Shown here piece after piece: positions 15,812-23,395 of a stretch of DNA of 25,862 nucleotides; position 1 is the first letter of the stretch, and each line of letters opens with the position of its first letter. The DNA is from a bacterium. Lineage in GTDB: Bacteria; UBP18; UBA7526. Where the stretch lies: contig JAHIPW010000086.1 of assembly GCA_018903055.1 (NCBI GenBank), positions 1-25,862 of the forward strand, written 5' to 3'. The notes beneath the pieces are model-generated. The model saw only the letters and a list, made by a program, of their open reading frames with translations. It had not been told where the DNA came from and did no database searches. The position numbers and the translations under genes are program-made.

Positions 15812-16258
15812 TCACTTTCCCACTTTCACACCTGCTCTTTGGCGGTTATCTGCGTCCTTGAAGACTAAGGTAGGCCAGATCTTTTCTAAAACACCTTTCT
15901 CTACGGCTAGGATATTCTTTACCTCTTTGCTCTTCACTTCCACACTCCTGGGCCTTTTTACTACCTCTAAACTTTCTAACATGATGCTATTCTTCTTTTT
16001 GGACTTAATAGTGCCCAATATCTCTAAAGTCTTGGTCTTAATGAATACCCGCTCTCCCTTCTTTAGTTCCCCTATCTTTTTCTCCTTCACCATGCCGGGC
16101 AGGCACATGGATATTATCCCAGGATAGATAGGGACCTGCTTATGGGTCTCCCAGATCTCCTTTAATACCTCAACCACCAGAGCTGGGTTCTTATACTTAT
16201 AGATGAAATTTATCATTTCCTTCTTCAGATTGGGGTAATCCGATTCCTGAAAAGTCAT
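15812..16258 (-). CDS. unrecognised 148-residue protein
   Basis: I do not recognise this protein. It has an ATG with a good ribosome binding site (GAGGAGGGAGAA). The N-terminus looks helical (YPNLKKEMINFIYKYKNPALVVEVLKEIW). A short segment with PIYPGIISMCLPGM follows, then a lysine-rich, probably beta-stranded middle (KKGERVFIKTKTLEILGTIK, NSIMLESLEVVKRP). It has no signal peptide or membrane helix. It ends DADNRQRAGVKVGK, and the DNA for the last residues (GTGGGAAAGTGAG) resembles spacer words, so the natural C-terminus may have been altered. It lies directly upstream of the Clp1-like kinase, so a nucleic-acid-related role is possible but unproven. Confidence 0.75.
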   Translation of the reverse strand: MTFQESDYPNLKKEMINFIYKYKNPALVVEVLKEIWETHKQVPIYPGIISMCLPGMVKEKKIGELKKGERVFIKTKTLEILGTIKSKKKNSIMLESLEVVKRPRSVEVKSKEVKNILAVEKGVLEKIWPTLVFKDADNRQRAGVKVGK

Positions 16259-16381
16259 TTCTCCCTCCTCTTAACACGGATTTTTTTGTATTGCTTACTG
16301 CTCGGGTATAAACACCGCGGATTGTCACGGATTTATCCGTGTCTATCCGTGTTGTTATCCGTGTCTATCCGTGTTTACGTT
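16259..16381. repeat. spacer of TATCCGTGT words
   Basis: The spacer contains near-tandem TCTATCCGTGT, GTTATCCGTGT and GTCACGGATTTATCCGTG words. It is the clearest example of the word family also present at 2868-2952 and 12106-12132. Confidence 0.8.
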
Positions 16382-17014
16382 TTAAAAGTTTCTTATTGCT
16401 TTCGTGATTTTTTCTATTATTCCCTTATAGTGGGCCATCCCTTCATAATCAGTATCAACCACCACTATCGGTATCTTTGATTCTTCTCCAAATCTTACTA
16501 ACTCATCTTTATCATCGTGCAGATAGGTCTCTTCCATCTCCTCACGTGGTACCAGATGGTTATCTACTCCCGCGGCCAGGGCCGCTTTATGCCTCCTGAC
16601 ATTCCTCTTCCAGCAGGTTTTAAAAGAACAGTCAATGTAGATAATCAAGGATTTGGCCAGGATTTCCTTAGCAAAATTTTTCAGGGAATGAACGTAGTTT
16701 GGGCGGGAAAACTCAACGAAGATGATCCTTCCCTTCTTATTCAGTTTCTTAACGTCTCTATTCACCTCTTTCAAGATATCATTCCAGACCTTGGGGTCGG
16801 TGACCTTATATCCTCCGTCCTCTGTTGGTTTACATCTCTTAAAATTCTTATCGTTGACAAAGATATTCCAGAGTTTTGGGAAGTCATCTACTCTTACAAA
16901 TTCCTGGGCAAGGCCCTCCTCTTTCAATCTTGGGGAAAGTCTTCTATACAGTTCGCTCTTCCCACATCCCGGCCGGCCCAGCATAAATATATTTCGACAT
17001 TCTCTCTTTTTCAT
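16382..17014 (-). CDS. small P-loop nucleotide kinase of unknown substrate
   Basis: The 210-residue protein has Walker A GRPGCGKS (residues 13-20) after a short basic N-terminus. A Walker-B-like strand RIIFVEFSRPN and a LID-like basic segment KTCWKRNVRRHKAA follow. This resembles adenylate-kinase-type or zeta-toxin-like small kinases. The fold is a P-loop NTPase, but the substrate (nucleotide, sugar or protein) cannot be read. The ATG at 17014 follows GAGCGAGA. It lies between the unrecognised gene and the sugar isomerase-like gene, with repeat spacers on both sides. There is no evidence of a toxin partner. Confidence 0.8.
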   Translation of the reverse strand: MKKRECRNIFMLGRPGCGKSELYRRLSPRLKEEGLAQEFVRVDDFPKLWNIFVNDKNFKRCKPTEDGGYKVTDPKVWNDILKEVNRDVKKLNKKGRIIFVEFSRPNYVHSLKNFAKEILAKSLIIYIDCSFKTCWKRNVRRHKAALAAGVDNHLVPREEMEETYLHDDKDELVRFGEESKIPIVVVDTDYEGMAHYKGIIEKITKAIRNF

Positions 17015-17098
17015 TCTCGCTCACTTCGTTCGCTCAGGCTTCATGCTTCATGCTTCAGGCTACAAGCTTGTGGCTTGAGGCTTGCAGCCTGTAGCCCT
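17015..17098. repeat. spacer of AAGCCTGAAGC-type words
   Basis: The spacer contains CAGGCTTCATGCTTCATGCTTCAGGCTACAAGC and TGTGGCTTGAGGCTTGCAGCCTGTAGC-type words with a period near 8, described here in parts. Related words are at 18164-18226 and 20691-20805. Confidence 0.75.
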
Positions 17099-18076
17099 TC
17101 ATTTAAAAATACTATTTAGATAGTCCGTCTCATCTCGGAGAAGTTTATGAGCATTCAATAGTTCTTCAGGGTCTCTCACCGCAGTCTCAACAACGATTAA
17201 CTCCACTCCCTTCTCTTTTACAATCTGAGCAAACCTCTCTAAGTTCTTTCTCTTCAGGGGACCTTTCTGATAATGTAGGGGAGGGTGGAACTTCTTGATC
17301 TTCGGGATATAGTCATTGAGATGAATCTCTTTTAGGAGTTCCGCCGGAATCTTCTCCATAATACTCTCTGGAGGATCTGGTATCTCCTTTGGTGGGGTTC
17401 CATCTGCCCTGGTGAACCAGTGCCCAATATCGAAGCAGTAGTGAATCTCCAACCCCTTTTTCCTCACTTCTTCAATCACGGGATAGATCTCCTCTGGCTC
17501 CACGAAGACGATGTCAAAGGCAGTGTTATTCTCAATATGAAAAGAGATCCCCAACTTTTGGGAGGCCTTTGCCAATTCTACCAGACTCTTAATGAGGCTC
17601 TTCTTCAAATCCTCCTGATACTGGGGACCGGCCTGATAGAAGGGAACAGTACCCGGATGCATGATGGCATTGATTGCTCCCACTCCTTTAGCAAATTTCA
17701 GGTATCTCTTCTGCAAGGATACGGCAAGTTCTCTATCCGATTCCTGGAAAGCACAGGTGCTTGCCCCCACATAGGTATAGGGGAGATGTAAGGAGATGGT
17801 GATTCCGCACTCCTTTGCCGCTTGTCTTGCTCTTTCTATCTCTTCTTCACTCATCTCCAAGAAGGGATTGGGTACCCCACCATCGAGTTCAATGTGATCC
17901 AAGCCGATCTCTTTTGCCACCTCTATCTGTTTAGGGATATCCCTTTTAGACTTTATCTGAGATAAGGCATCCAAGTCCGGAACATCTATCTCACCTCTCT
18001 TAAATCTCTCTCTGTTCCCTTGGCTTACATAATTCAATTCCAATAGATTAGTAAAGTTCCTTCCAATCTTAACCAT
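17099..18076 (-). CDS. TIM-barrel sugar isomerase/epimerase (xylose isomerase-like family)
   Basis: The 325-residue protein belongs to the AP-endonuclease-2/xylose-isomerase-like TIM barrels. Likely metal ligands are in SFHIENNTAFD, HYCFDIGHWF, IHLNDYIP and LIVVETAVRD, the usual Glu, Asp, His, Glu pattern. GLDHIELDGGVPNP and ITISLHLPYTY form early strands. The family includes isomerases and epimerases of sugars and sugar phosphates as well as endonuclease IV, and the substrate cannot be assigned from motifs. The ATG follows AAAGGAGCTAAA. That leader is identical over about 20 bases to that of the DHH gene. The neighbouring methylthioadenosine-type phosphorylase raises the possibility of a pentose or deoxy-pentose substrate. 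Confidence 0.82.
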   Translation of the reverse strand: MVKIGRNFTNLLELNYVSQGNRERFKRGEIDVPDLDALSQIKSKRDIPKQIEVAKEIGLDHIELDGGVPNPFLEMSEEEIERARQAAKECGITISLHLPYTYVGASTCAFQESDRELAVSLQKRYLKFAKGVGAINAIMHPGTVPFYQAGPQYQEDLKKSLIKSLVELAKASQKLGISFHIENNTAFDIVFVEPEEIYPVIEEVRKKGLEIHYCFDIGHWFTRADGTPPKEIPDPPESIMEKIPAELLKEIHLNDYIPKIKKFHPPLHYQKGPLKRKNLERFAQIVKEKGVELIVVETAVRDPEELLNAHKLLRDETDYLNSIFK

Positions 18077-18096
18077 TTTAGCTCCTTTCAGTCGCG
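18076..18096 (-). promoter_or_regulatory. duplicated leader / ribosome binding site
   Basis: The minus-strand leader GCGACTGAAAGGAGCTAAAA directly before the start codon is identical to the one before the DHH gene at 20670-20690. It contains the AAAGGAG ribosome binding site. Confidence 0.7.
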
Positions 18097-18221
18097 TTTC
18101 CCCTAGGAATTGCGAAGCAATTCCAGGGACTCAAGTACCCGAAATTTCTACAAAATTTCAGGGTGCAAGTCCCAAGCCTCAAGCCACAAGCTTTTTGAAG
18201 CCTGAAGCCTGCAGCCTGCAG
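18097..18221. repeat. spacer with double-hairpin element copy B and AAGCCTGAAGCC words
   Basis: The spacer between the phosphorylase stop and the isomerase leader contains the double-hairpin element at 18103-18163, then AGTCCCAAGCCTCAAGCC, and AAGCCTGAAGCCTGCAGCC words. Confidence 0.75.
18103..18163 (+). repeat. double-hairpin element, copy B
   Basis: Stem 1 is GGAATTGC/GCAATTCC (18106-18113, 18117-18124). The central GGGACTCAAGTACCC is a weaker palindrome. Stem 2 is CCCGAAATTT with AAATTTC-A-GGG (18138-18163). AGTCCC at 18168-18173 could also pair with GGGACT at 18126-18131. Confidence 0.8.
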
Positions 18222-19082
18222 CTATTTCAGGTATTTCCCAATAAGAAGTTCCAGTTCCTTCTTCCTCTTCTCTGGTATGGCCTCTTTCTGGGTGATGACA
18301 GCATTGGCTAAGGCAGTGGCACAGGGACACTTTCTCTTATCCGGTATTTTGGAAATAACCGCCTTCACCAGTTCCTTTGCTTTCAGGGTATTTGCCTCTA
18401 AGTTCTTTAACACGGTCTCAACGCTCACCTCTTCTGTTGTATGCCAGACATCGTAGTCCGTAACCAGGGCCACGGTGGCATAGCAGATCTCTGCCTCCCG
18501 GGCCAACTTCACCTCGGGGAGATTGGTCATCCCAATGACTTCCACTCCCCAACTGCGATATATCCTGGACTCTGCCCTGGTAGAGAAAGCGGGCCCCTCG
18601 ATACAGAGATAGGTTCCGCCATTATGTATCCTATATCCTAAGTCCTTGCCCGTTTCATATAGTATCTTGCTTAAGGTCGGACAGTAAGGATCGGCGAAAG
18701 AGATGTGGGCCACTAGCCCGTCGCCGAAGAAGGTAGAAACCCTGGTCTTCGTCCTATCGAATAGTTGATCGGGGATGAGGAAGTCTTGGGGCTTAATCTC
18801 CTCCTTCATGCTCCCTACCGCACTAAAAGCAATGATCCATTCTACCCCAAGAGATTTCAAGGCATAAATGTTGGCCTTATTATTCAATTCTGTGGGCATG
18901 ATCCTATGCCCCTTAGCATGGCGAGGGAGAAAGGCCACCCTCTTCCCTTCCAAAGTACCAGTGATTATATTATCCGAGGGCTCACCAAAGGGCGTGGAGG
19001 GTTTTACTTCCTTCATTTCCTCTAAGCCCTTGATATCATATAATCCCGTCCCCCCAATCACCCCAATCTTAATCTTTTCCAT
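18222..19082 (-). CDS. mtnP: S-methyl-5'-thioadenosine phosphorylase-type nucleoside phosphorylase
   Basis: Cleaves methylthioadenosine (or a related adenosine) with phosphate to adenine and a ribose-1-phosphate derivative. It is 286 residues from the ATG at 19082, which has GGAGG six bases upstream. A TTG extension of six codons is not needed. Motifs are IGVIGGTGLYDIKG, FLPRHAKGHRIMPTELNNKAN (phosphate and ribose site), FSAVGSMKEEI, YLCIEGPAFSTRAES and VIGMTNLPEVKLAREAEICYA. TDYDVW has the adenine-recognising Asp pattern of MTA phosphorylases; guanosine/inosine phosphorylases carry Asn there. It fits purine salvage beside the nucleoside importer, or a 5-deoxyribose disposal route. Activity on plain adenosine or 5'-deoxyadenosine cannot be excluded. 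Confidence 0.88.
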   Translation of the reverse strand: MEKIKIGVIGGTGLYDIKGLEEMKEVKPSTPFGEPSDNIITGTLEGKRVAFLPRHAKGHRIMPTELNNKANIYALKSLGVEWIIAFSAVGSMKEEIKPQDFLIPDQLFDRTKTRVSTFFGDGLVAHISFADPYCPTLSKILYETGKDLGYRIHNGGTYLCIEGPAFSTRAESRIYRSWGVEVIGMTNLPEVKLAREAEICYATVALVTDYDVWHTTEEVSVETVLKNLEANTLKAKELVKAVISKIPDKRKCPCATALANAVITQKEAIPEKRKKELELLIGKYLK

Positions 19083-19265
19083 ATATTCCTCCAAATCCAA
19101 GTTTACCGTTCACCCGCTCCTCTCACCTTGTTCGTCGCTGTTTACCCCGCCCCTGCACGCAGGAGCGGGGTTTACCGTTAACCGTAAATCGTAAACCCTC
19201 TTCTTAATCGTATCACCGTTCACTTCTTTATAACCGTAAACGGTAAACCGTCAACCGTAAACCTT
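19083..19265. repeat. spacer of CCGTAAACCGT words with one 30-nt palindromic unit
   Basis: The spacer between the DHH gene and the phosphorylase holds GTTTACCGTT, CCGTTAACCGTAAATCGTAAACC and AACGGTAAACCGTCAACCG-type words. A palindromic unit with stem ACCCCGCCCCTGC/GCAGGAGCGGGGT lies at 19144-19171 and is bounded by TTTACC direct repeats 30 bases apart (19141, 19171). Confidence 0.8.
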
Positions 19266-20669
19266 CTATTTAAGATAATCCAAGCCCAACTCTATGGCAA
19301 TCTCCTTCTCCCTCTTCTTTAGTCCATTCTTATCTGCTCTTAAGGAGAGGTTTCTTAGCTGCTCATATAATCTGAAGAAGGCCAGTACCGCAGTGGAGGT
19401 AGGAACGGGTGCTGTCCGGGTCTTGCATTCCGCAGCCCGGCTATGACCACCTCCAGTAATGAGATCCGGAAAACCGTAGTTCCTAACCAGCCTATTGGCC
19501 AGGGTATGGCAGATCTTACCACAGTTTATCCTATCCGAGGTAGCGCGAAGGGAGAAGTGGGTTCCTCCACCAGACTCCTTATTGATCATAACTAAGAGGA
19601 GCTGCTTTTCACCAGAATTTTTGGTGAGGTCATAGAGCTTCGCCGAGCCCACCATGGGAAGTAAAGGGATCTCCTCACCGATGAAGAGATGGATGGCTAC
19701 CCACCCCATCTTCCCCAAAGAAGTGGTGGAATCTAAAAGGTGAGTAGCGTTCTCCCAATCTTTTAGATAGTATTTGTAGAGCTGCTGAATGACCCAGCGA
19801 TAAGGGATCTCATTAAGAAAGTGATCCAGCCTCTTTAGATTTGATATATTTGGATTCTTTCTTCCATATTTGAATAAAGAGGTAAAGACCAGATCTACCT
19901 GGTCCACCCCCTTCAAAGACTTCGCTCTATCGTTATAGAAGTACTGGAAGCCCCCGCCACAGGTCCCGTGGATGAGTTCTGTGATGCGAGAAAGAAGAGA
20001 GGTCTTCTCCCTCTGGGTAATATCGAACATGGTGGGCCGGGACTTCAGGGGGGTAAGTAAATTCTTGAGGTTTTTCTCATATGTCTCATAGAAGGATTGG
20101 GTGAACTCACTTACCTCTCCGGTTGCCGGATCGATAGCAAAGTCTCCTTTTAAGCCGATGAAGCATAGGAAGTCATCGTAATCTTCTCTTAATCCCAGGT
20201 TAGTGGCAATCATATGGATGAGAAGCGAGGTGGAGCATCTGATATACTCTCCTGCCTGAGGATTGCTATTCGGATTATAGAGAAGACACTTCTTGGGAGG
20301 CCCTTCGGGTAAATCAGGGAAATGGTGATCAATGACTATGATATCTTTAATAATCATAGTGTGTTCATCATAATAGCTTGTCGTTCCCTTATCCAGAATG
20401 AAGAGAAGGTCATATCCCTTTTTCTTTATTATAGAGGCTAACTGTTCCTTAGTTAATATATAGGAAAGAGGAAAGGAATAATCGACCTCGGCCCCTAATT
20501 TATTCAGGAGACGTTTCAAGATTAAGCAAGCGGTTATTCCATCCGGGTCGTCATGGCTTATCACTAGGCACTTCTGGTCCTTTACGGTCTTTATACGTTC
20601 GACAATCTTCTGTAATCCCTCAGAGGATTTTATTTCCTTCTCTATCCACTCAATATAGTCCTGGGCCAT
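19266..20669 (-). CDS. DHH/DHHA1-family phosphoesterase (RecJ-like)
   Basis: A predicted metal-dependent phosphodiesterase of 467 residues. The N-terminal DHH domain has VISHDDPDGITACLILK (D40, D41, D43), FILDKGT and VIDHHFPD (DHH at 114-116). The C-terminal DHHA1 domain carries LITGGGHSRAAECKT, the nucleic-acid-binding GGGH motif. The middle contains helical segments and lacks an obvious OB fold, so it is nearer to archaeal-type RecJ-like or nanoRNase-like proteins than to full bacterial RecJ. Possible substrates are single-stranded DNA, short RNAs or other phosphodiesters. It opens the mixed block after the nucleoside transporter and shares its leader with the TIM-barrel gene. Confidence 0.85.
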   Translation of the reverse strand: MAQDYIEWIEKEIKSSEGLQKIVERIKTVKDQKCLVISHDDPDGITACLILKRLLNKLGAEVDYSFPLSYILTKEQLASIIKKKGYDLLFILDKGTTSYYDEHTMIIKDIIVIDHHFPDLPEGPPKKCLLYNPNSNPQAGEYIRCSTSLLIHMIATNLGLREDYDDFLCFIGLKGDFAIDPATGEVSEFTQSFYETYEKNLKNLLTPLKSRPTMFDITQREKTSLLSRITELIHGTCGGGFQYFYNDRAKSLKGVDQVDLVFTSLFKYGRKNPNISNLKRLDHFLNEIPYRWVIQQLYKYYLKDWENATHLLDSTTSLGKMGWVAIHLFIGEEIPLLPMVGSAKLYDLTKNSGEKQLLLVMINKESGGGTHFSLRATSDRINCGKICHTLANRLVRNYGFPDLITGGGHSRAAECKTRTAPVPTSTAVLAFFRLYEQLRNLSLRADKNGLKKREKEIAIELGLDYLK

Positions 20670-21020
20670 TTTTAGCTCCTTTCAGTCGCGCCTCAAGCTA
20701 CATGCTGCAAGCTGCATGCTTCAAGCCGCAGGCCCCATGCTTCAGATTTTTGTGGCCTGTGACCTGTAGCCTGAGACCTGTAGCCTGTGACCTGCAGCTT
20801 GCTTTAGTATCTTAACACACAAAAAATCTTAAAGTCAAATATTTTTTCAATTTTGAGGCCAATCAGGCCTCGCTACGCTCGGACAGTTTGTTAGTTTGTT
20901 AGCACGCTCTCCGTCCTTTGTAAAAAGGTTGGATCGCTTTAGTTGTTAGTTAGAAAATTTTATTAACTACTTATAGGCAACAAAGTTGCCGTCCTAACTA
21001 CTAACCAACTACCCCACTAA
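20670..21020. other. 351-base gene-free region between NupQ-like permease and DHH gene
   Basis: It begins with the duplicated leader (20670-20690). Long runs of AAGCTGCATGCTTCAAGC and CCTGTGACCTGTAGCCTGAG words follow to about 20805. Next are AT-rich sequence, a hairpin GAGGCC-AATCA-GGCCTC, GTTTGTTAGTTTGTTAG words, a hairpin GGCAAC-AAA-GTTGCC, and CTAACTACTAACCAACTACC words. I find no ORF, tRNA or terminator with a clear T-run. Confidence 0.7.
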
Positions 21021-21935
21021 TCACTTCTCATAGGGCTTGCCATCTGCTGCCGGAGGAACCGCCCGACCGATGGCGCTGGTTAAGACAATGATGGTCAAGA
21101 GATAGGGGATCATCTGGATGAACTGGGTAGGGATCTTTACTCCCGCGCTCTGTAATTGGATCTGTAAGGCCTCGGCAAAGCCGAATAATAAAGCAGCTCC
21201 CGTTGCTCCTAAAGGGGTCCATTTGCCGAAGATCATGGCCGCCAAGGCGATGAATCCCCTCCCTCCGCTCATGCCATCCGTGAACTGATGCTGATCCAGA
21301 GAGAGCCAGGCCCCTCCCAATCCTGCCAGGCCACCACTTATCAGGACCCCGGCATAACGCATGAGATTAACCTTTACTCCTAAGGTATCTGCTGCCTGGG
21401 GATGCTCACCACAGGAACGCAAGCGTAGTCCAAAGGAGGTTTTGAAGATTATAATATGAGAGGCGACTATGATAATCAGGGTTAAGAGGATCAAAGGAGT
21501 AGAGAAGATGGTATCGATTACTGGGACCTTATTGATTACGGGAATCTTCCAGAAAGGTAATCCCACCACCCTCTCTGAATTGGAAGAGGAATGGAAGACC
21601 ATTTTCAGAATAAACTTGGTAATCCCAATAGCAAATAGATTGATGGCCACTCCGCTTATTATCTGGTCCGCCTTATATCTTATACTTACTACCGCATGGA
21701 TGAGAGCGGTCAAGACTCCACCGATGACCGCAGCTACTACTCCCGCCCAGGCATTTCCAGTGTACCAGGTAGCCAAAACAGCGCAGAAGGCACCATTCAG
21801 GATCATTCCCTCCAGACCGATATTGATTACTCCTCCCCTCTCAGAGAAGGTGCCCCCAATAGCTGCCAGAATATAGGGGATGGAGATTTTTATCGTTAGG
21901 GTAACCATGACCAGGCTAAAGACGCTTTGCCACAT
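21021..21935 (-). CDS. nucleoside ABC transporter permease (NupQ/YufQ-like)
   Basis: A membrane permease of the BPD_transp_2 (branched-chain amino acid/sugar type) family, 304 residues from the ATG at 21935 (GGAG upstream). A TTG four codons earlier is less likely. It has about eight or nine hydrophobic segments. AAIGGTFSERGGVINIGLEGMIL near the N-terminus is characteristic of the nucleoside/BmpA-associated subfamily. ISGGLAGLGGAWLSL and GGRGFIALAAMIFGKWTPLGA form the conserved cytoplasmic coupling region. It pairs with the permease at 22120-23190 and the double ATPase at 23865-25439. Confidence 0.9.
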   Translation of the reverse strand: MWQSVFSLVMVTLTIKISIPYILAAIGGTFSERGGVINIGLEGMILNGAFCAVLATWYTGNAWAGVVAAVIGGVLTALIHAVVSIRYKADQIISGVAINLFAIGITKFILKMVFHSSSNSERVVGLPFWKIPVINKVPVIDTIFSTPLILLTLIIIVASHIIIFKTSFGLRLRSCGEHPQAADTLGVKVNLMRYAGVLISGGLAGLGGAWLSLDQHQFTDGMSGGRGFIALAAMIFGKWTPLGATGAALLFGFAEALQIQLQSAGVKIPTQFIQMIPYLLTIIVLTSAIGRAVPPAADGKPYEK

Positions 21936-22119
21936 ACTAAACTCCAAAAGTTACTAATGGTTACTAACTCTGCCTATCGGGGCAGGTAGGGGTTACTAAC
22001 AGTTACGAATAGTTACCAATGATTACTATAAAAGTAACCGCTAGTAACTTCTAGTAACAGTCCCGATTTTATCGGGACGTAGTAACCGATAGTAACCGTT
22101 ATGTCCCTTGTCACCCTTG
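21936..22119. repeat. spacer of GTTACTAA / CTAGTAAC words with TCCCGAT hairpin
   Basis: The spacer between the two permease genes consists of GGTTACTAA, AGTTACGAATAGTTACCAATG and CGCTAGTAACTTCTAGTAAC words. It has hairpins CTGCC-TATCGG-GGCAG near 21966 and TCCCGAT-TTT-ATCGGGA at 22061-22077, then GTCACCCTT repeats at about 22108-22128. Confidence 0.75.
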
Positions 22120-23190
22120 TCACCCTTGTTCCCCTCGTGCTAAAGTTCTCTTCTTCAATCTCATGAGATACTCTCGGAAGGGTCTGCTGGAAGCGATGAC
22201 GAAGATGATGACAATGGCCTGAAGGATATCAACCAGTTCCTTAGGAACATAGGCATTGATTACCAATCCTCCGAAACTTAATAGACCGAATAGTAGGGCA
22301 GCTAAGATTACTCCTATGGGATTATTCCTTCCTAAGAGGGCAACGGCGATGCCCATGAAACCCACCCCTCCAGAGAAGCCCTGCTCAAAATAATATTTAT
22401 AGCCCATAACGTAATTCACTCCCACCAGGCCCGCTAAAGCACCGGAGATAGCCATGGCCAGGATGGTGCTCCTTGCAATGTTTATCCCTCCATACTCTGC
22501 GGCAAAGGGATTGAGACCCACCGCCCTTAACTCATAACCCAGAGAGGTCTTCCACAGGATATAGTAGATAATAAAGCAGGCAAGAAGGGCTAAGAAGATA
22601 CTATAGTTTAAGGGAGAGCCGGAGAGCCCTGGAAAGATGGTGGAGAGACGGGGAATACGTGCGGAGAAGGCTATGGCCTGGGTATGAACTGTCTCTGGGG
22701 CATGAAAGTGCCGGGCGACGAGGTAGTTTGTTAGGGCCAGGGCAATGAAGTTCATCATGATGGTGGTGATTACCTCATGGGCCCCTCTCTTTGCTTTCAA
22801 TATTCCGGGAATTGCCGCCCATAGAGCGCCACCTATCATTCCTCCTAAGATACACAGGGGAATTAAAATAAAGCCGGGAAGATTGACCAGGGTGAAGCCA
22901 AGATAGGCGGTCAAAAAGGCGCCCATATATAACTGGCCCTGGGCTCCAATATTGAATAGTCCTGCCCGAAAAGCAAAGGCCACCGCCAGGCCAGTAAAGA
23001 TGAGCGGGGTGGCTTTGAATAATACCTGGGCAATACCGTAGGGATTACCTAATGTACCGGAGAACAGTTTTCCATAGATAAAGAGCGGGTTCTGGCCGAT
23101 AATCAGGATGAATATCCCCCCTACTAAGAAAGCAGCCACTACTGCCAGAACCGGACTCAATATCTCAAGCAACTTTTCTCTTTTATCCAT
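22120..23190 (-). CDS. nucleoside ABC transporter permease (NupP/YufP-like)
   Basis: The 356-residue partner permease of the same BPD_transp_2 family, with about ten hydrophobic segments. FRAGLFNIGAQGQLYMGAFLTAYLG is the subfamily's N-terminal signature, and ISGALAGLVGVNYVMG with GGVGFMGIAVALLGRNNPIGV is the coupling region. The ATG follows GAAGGGGTAAGGG. It should form a heterodimer with the downstream permease for uptake of nucleosides (the usual substrate of BmpA-linked systems; simple sugars are the alternative). The C-terminal KKRTLARGEQG is encoded next to GTCACCCTT repeats. Confidence 0.9.
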   Translation of the reverse strand: MDKREKLLEILSPVLAVVAAFLVGGIFILIIGQNPLFIYGKLFSGTLGNPYGIAQVLFKATPLIFTGLAVAFAFRAGLFNIGAQGQLYMGAFLTAYLGFTLVNLPGFILIPLCILGGMIGGALWAAIPGILKAKRGAHEVITTIMMNFIALALTNYLVARHFHAPETVHTQAIAFSARIPRLSTIFPGLSGSPLNYSIFLALLACFIIYYILWKTSLGYELRAVGLNPFAAEYGGINIARSTILAMAISGALAGLVGVNYVMGYKYYFEQGFSGGVGFMGIAVALLGRNNPIGVILAALLFGLLSFGGLVINAYVPKELVDILQAIVIIFVIASSRPFREYLMRLKKRTLARGEQG

Positions 23191-23395
23191 CCCTTACCCC
23201 TTCCCACTTTCTCATTTACCCCGTTAGAAGTAATCCGCCTTGGGCGGATGCCTCGTCTACGGCGAGGACTTCTAATGGGGACTGCTCACTTTCCCACTTT
23301 TCGGAGCGGAGCGGAGACCCCGATTCCTTTCTCCTCGGAACGGAGTGGAGATCCCGACCCCCCTCTCCTCGCTTGTCGGGACCGCTCGTCGGGGC
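23191..23395. repeat. spacer with a three-way-junction palindrome and a 34-bp tandem repeat
   Basis: The spacer holds a nested palindrome at 23219-23280 and two 34-bp copies at 23301-23334 and 23335-23368. The copies start TCGGAGCGGAG and TCGGAACGGAG, and both end CTCTCC or TTCTCC. CTTGTCGGG and CGCTCGTCGGGG words follow. No gene was seen. Confidence 0.75.
23219..23280. repeat. three-stem palindromic element with CCCCGTTAGAAGT ends
   Basis: The outer stem is CCCCGTTAGAAGT (23219-23231) with ACTTCTAATGGGG (23268-23280), one G-T-type mismatch. Inside are two hairpins: ATCCGCC-TTG-GGCGGAT (23233-23249) and CCTCG-TCTACGG-CGAGG (23251-23267). Only one unpaired base separates the stems, giving a compact three-way junction. 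Confidence 0.8.

Noticed and set aside
16382-17014. Zeta-type toxin of a toxin-antitoxin pair
   Set aside because: The P-loop kinase fold would allow it, but there is no small antitoxin-like partner overlapping it, and the motifs do not distinguish it from other small kinases.
16517-17119. Plus-strand ORF of about 200 codons
   Set aside because: It lies antisense to the P-loop kinase with its Walker A motif and good start. Its own translation shows no recognisable domain.
20670-21020. Hidden tRNA, riboswitch or small gene in the 351-base spacer
   Set aside because: Only word repeats, short hairpins and AT-rich sequence were seen. No cloverleaf, aptamer motif or ORF with a ribosome binding site was found.
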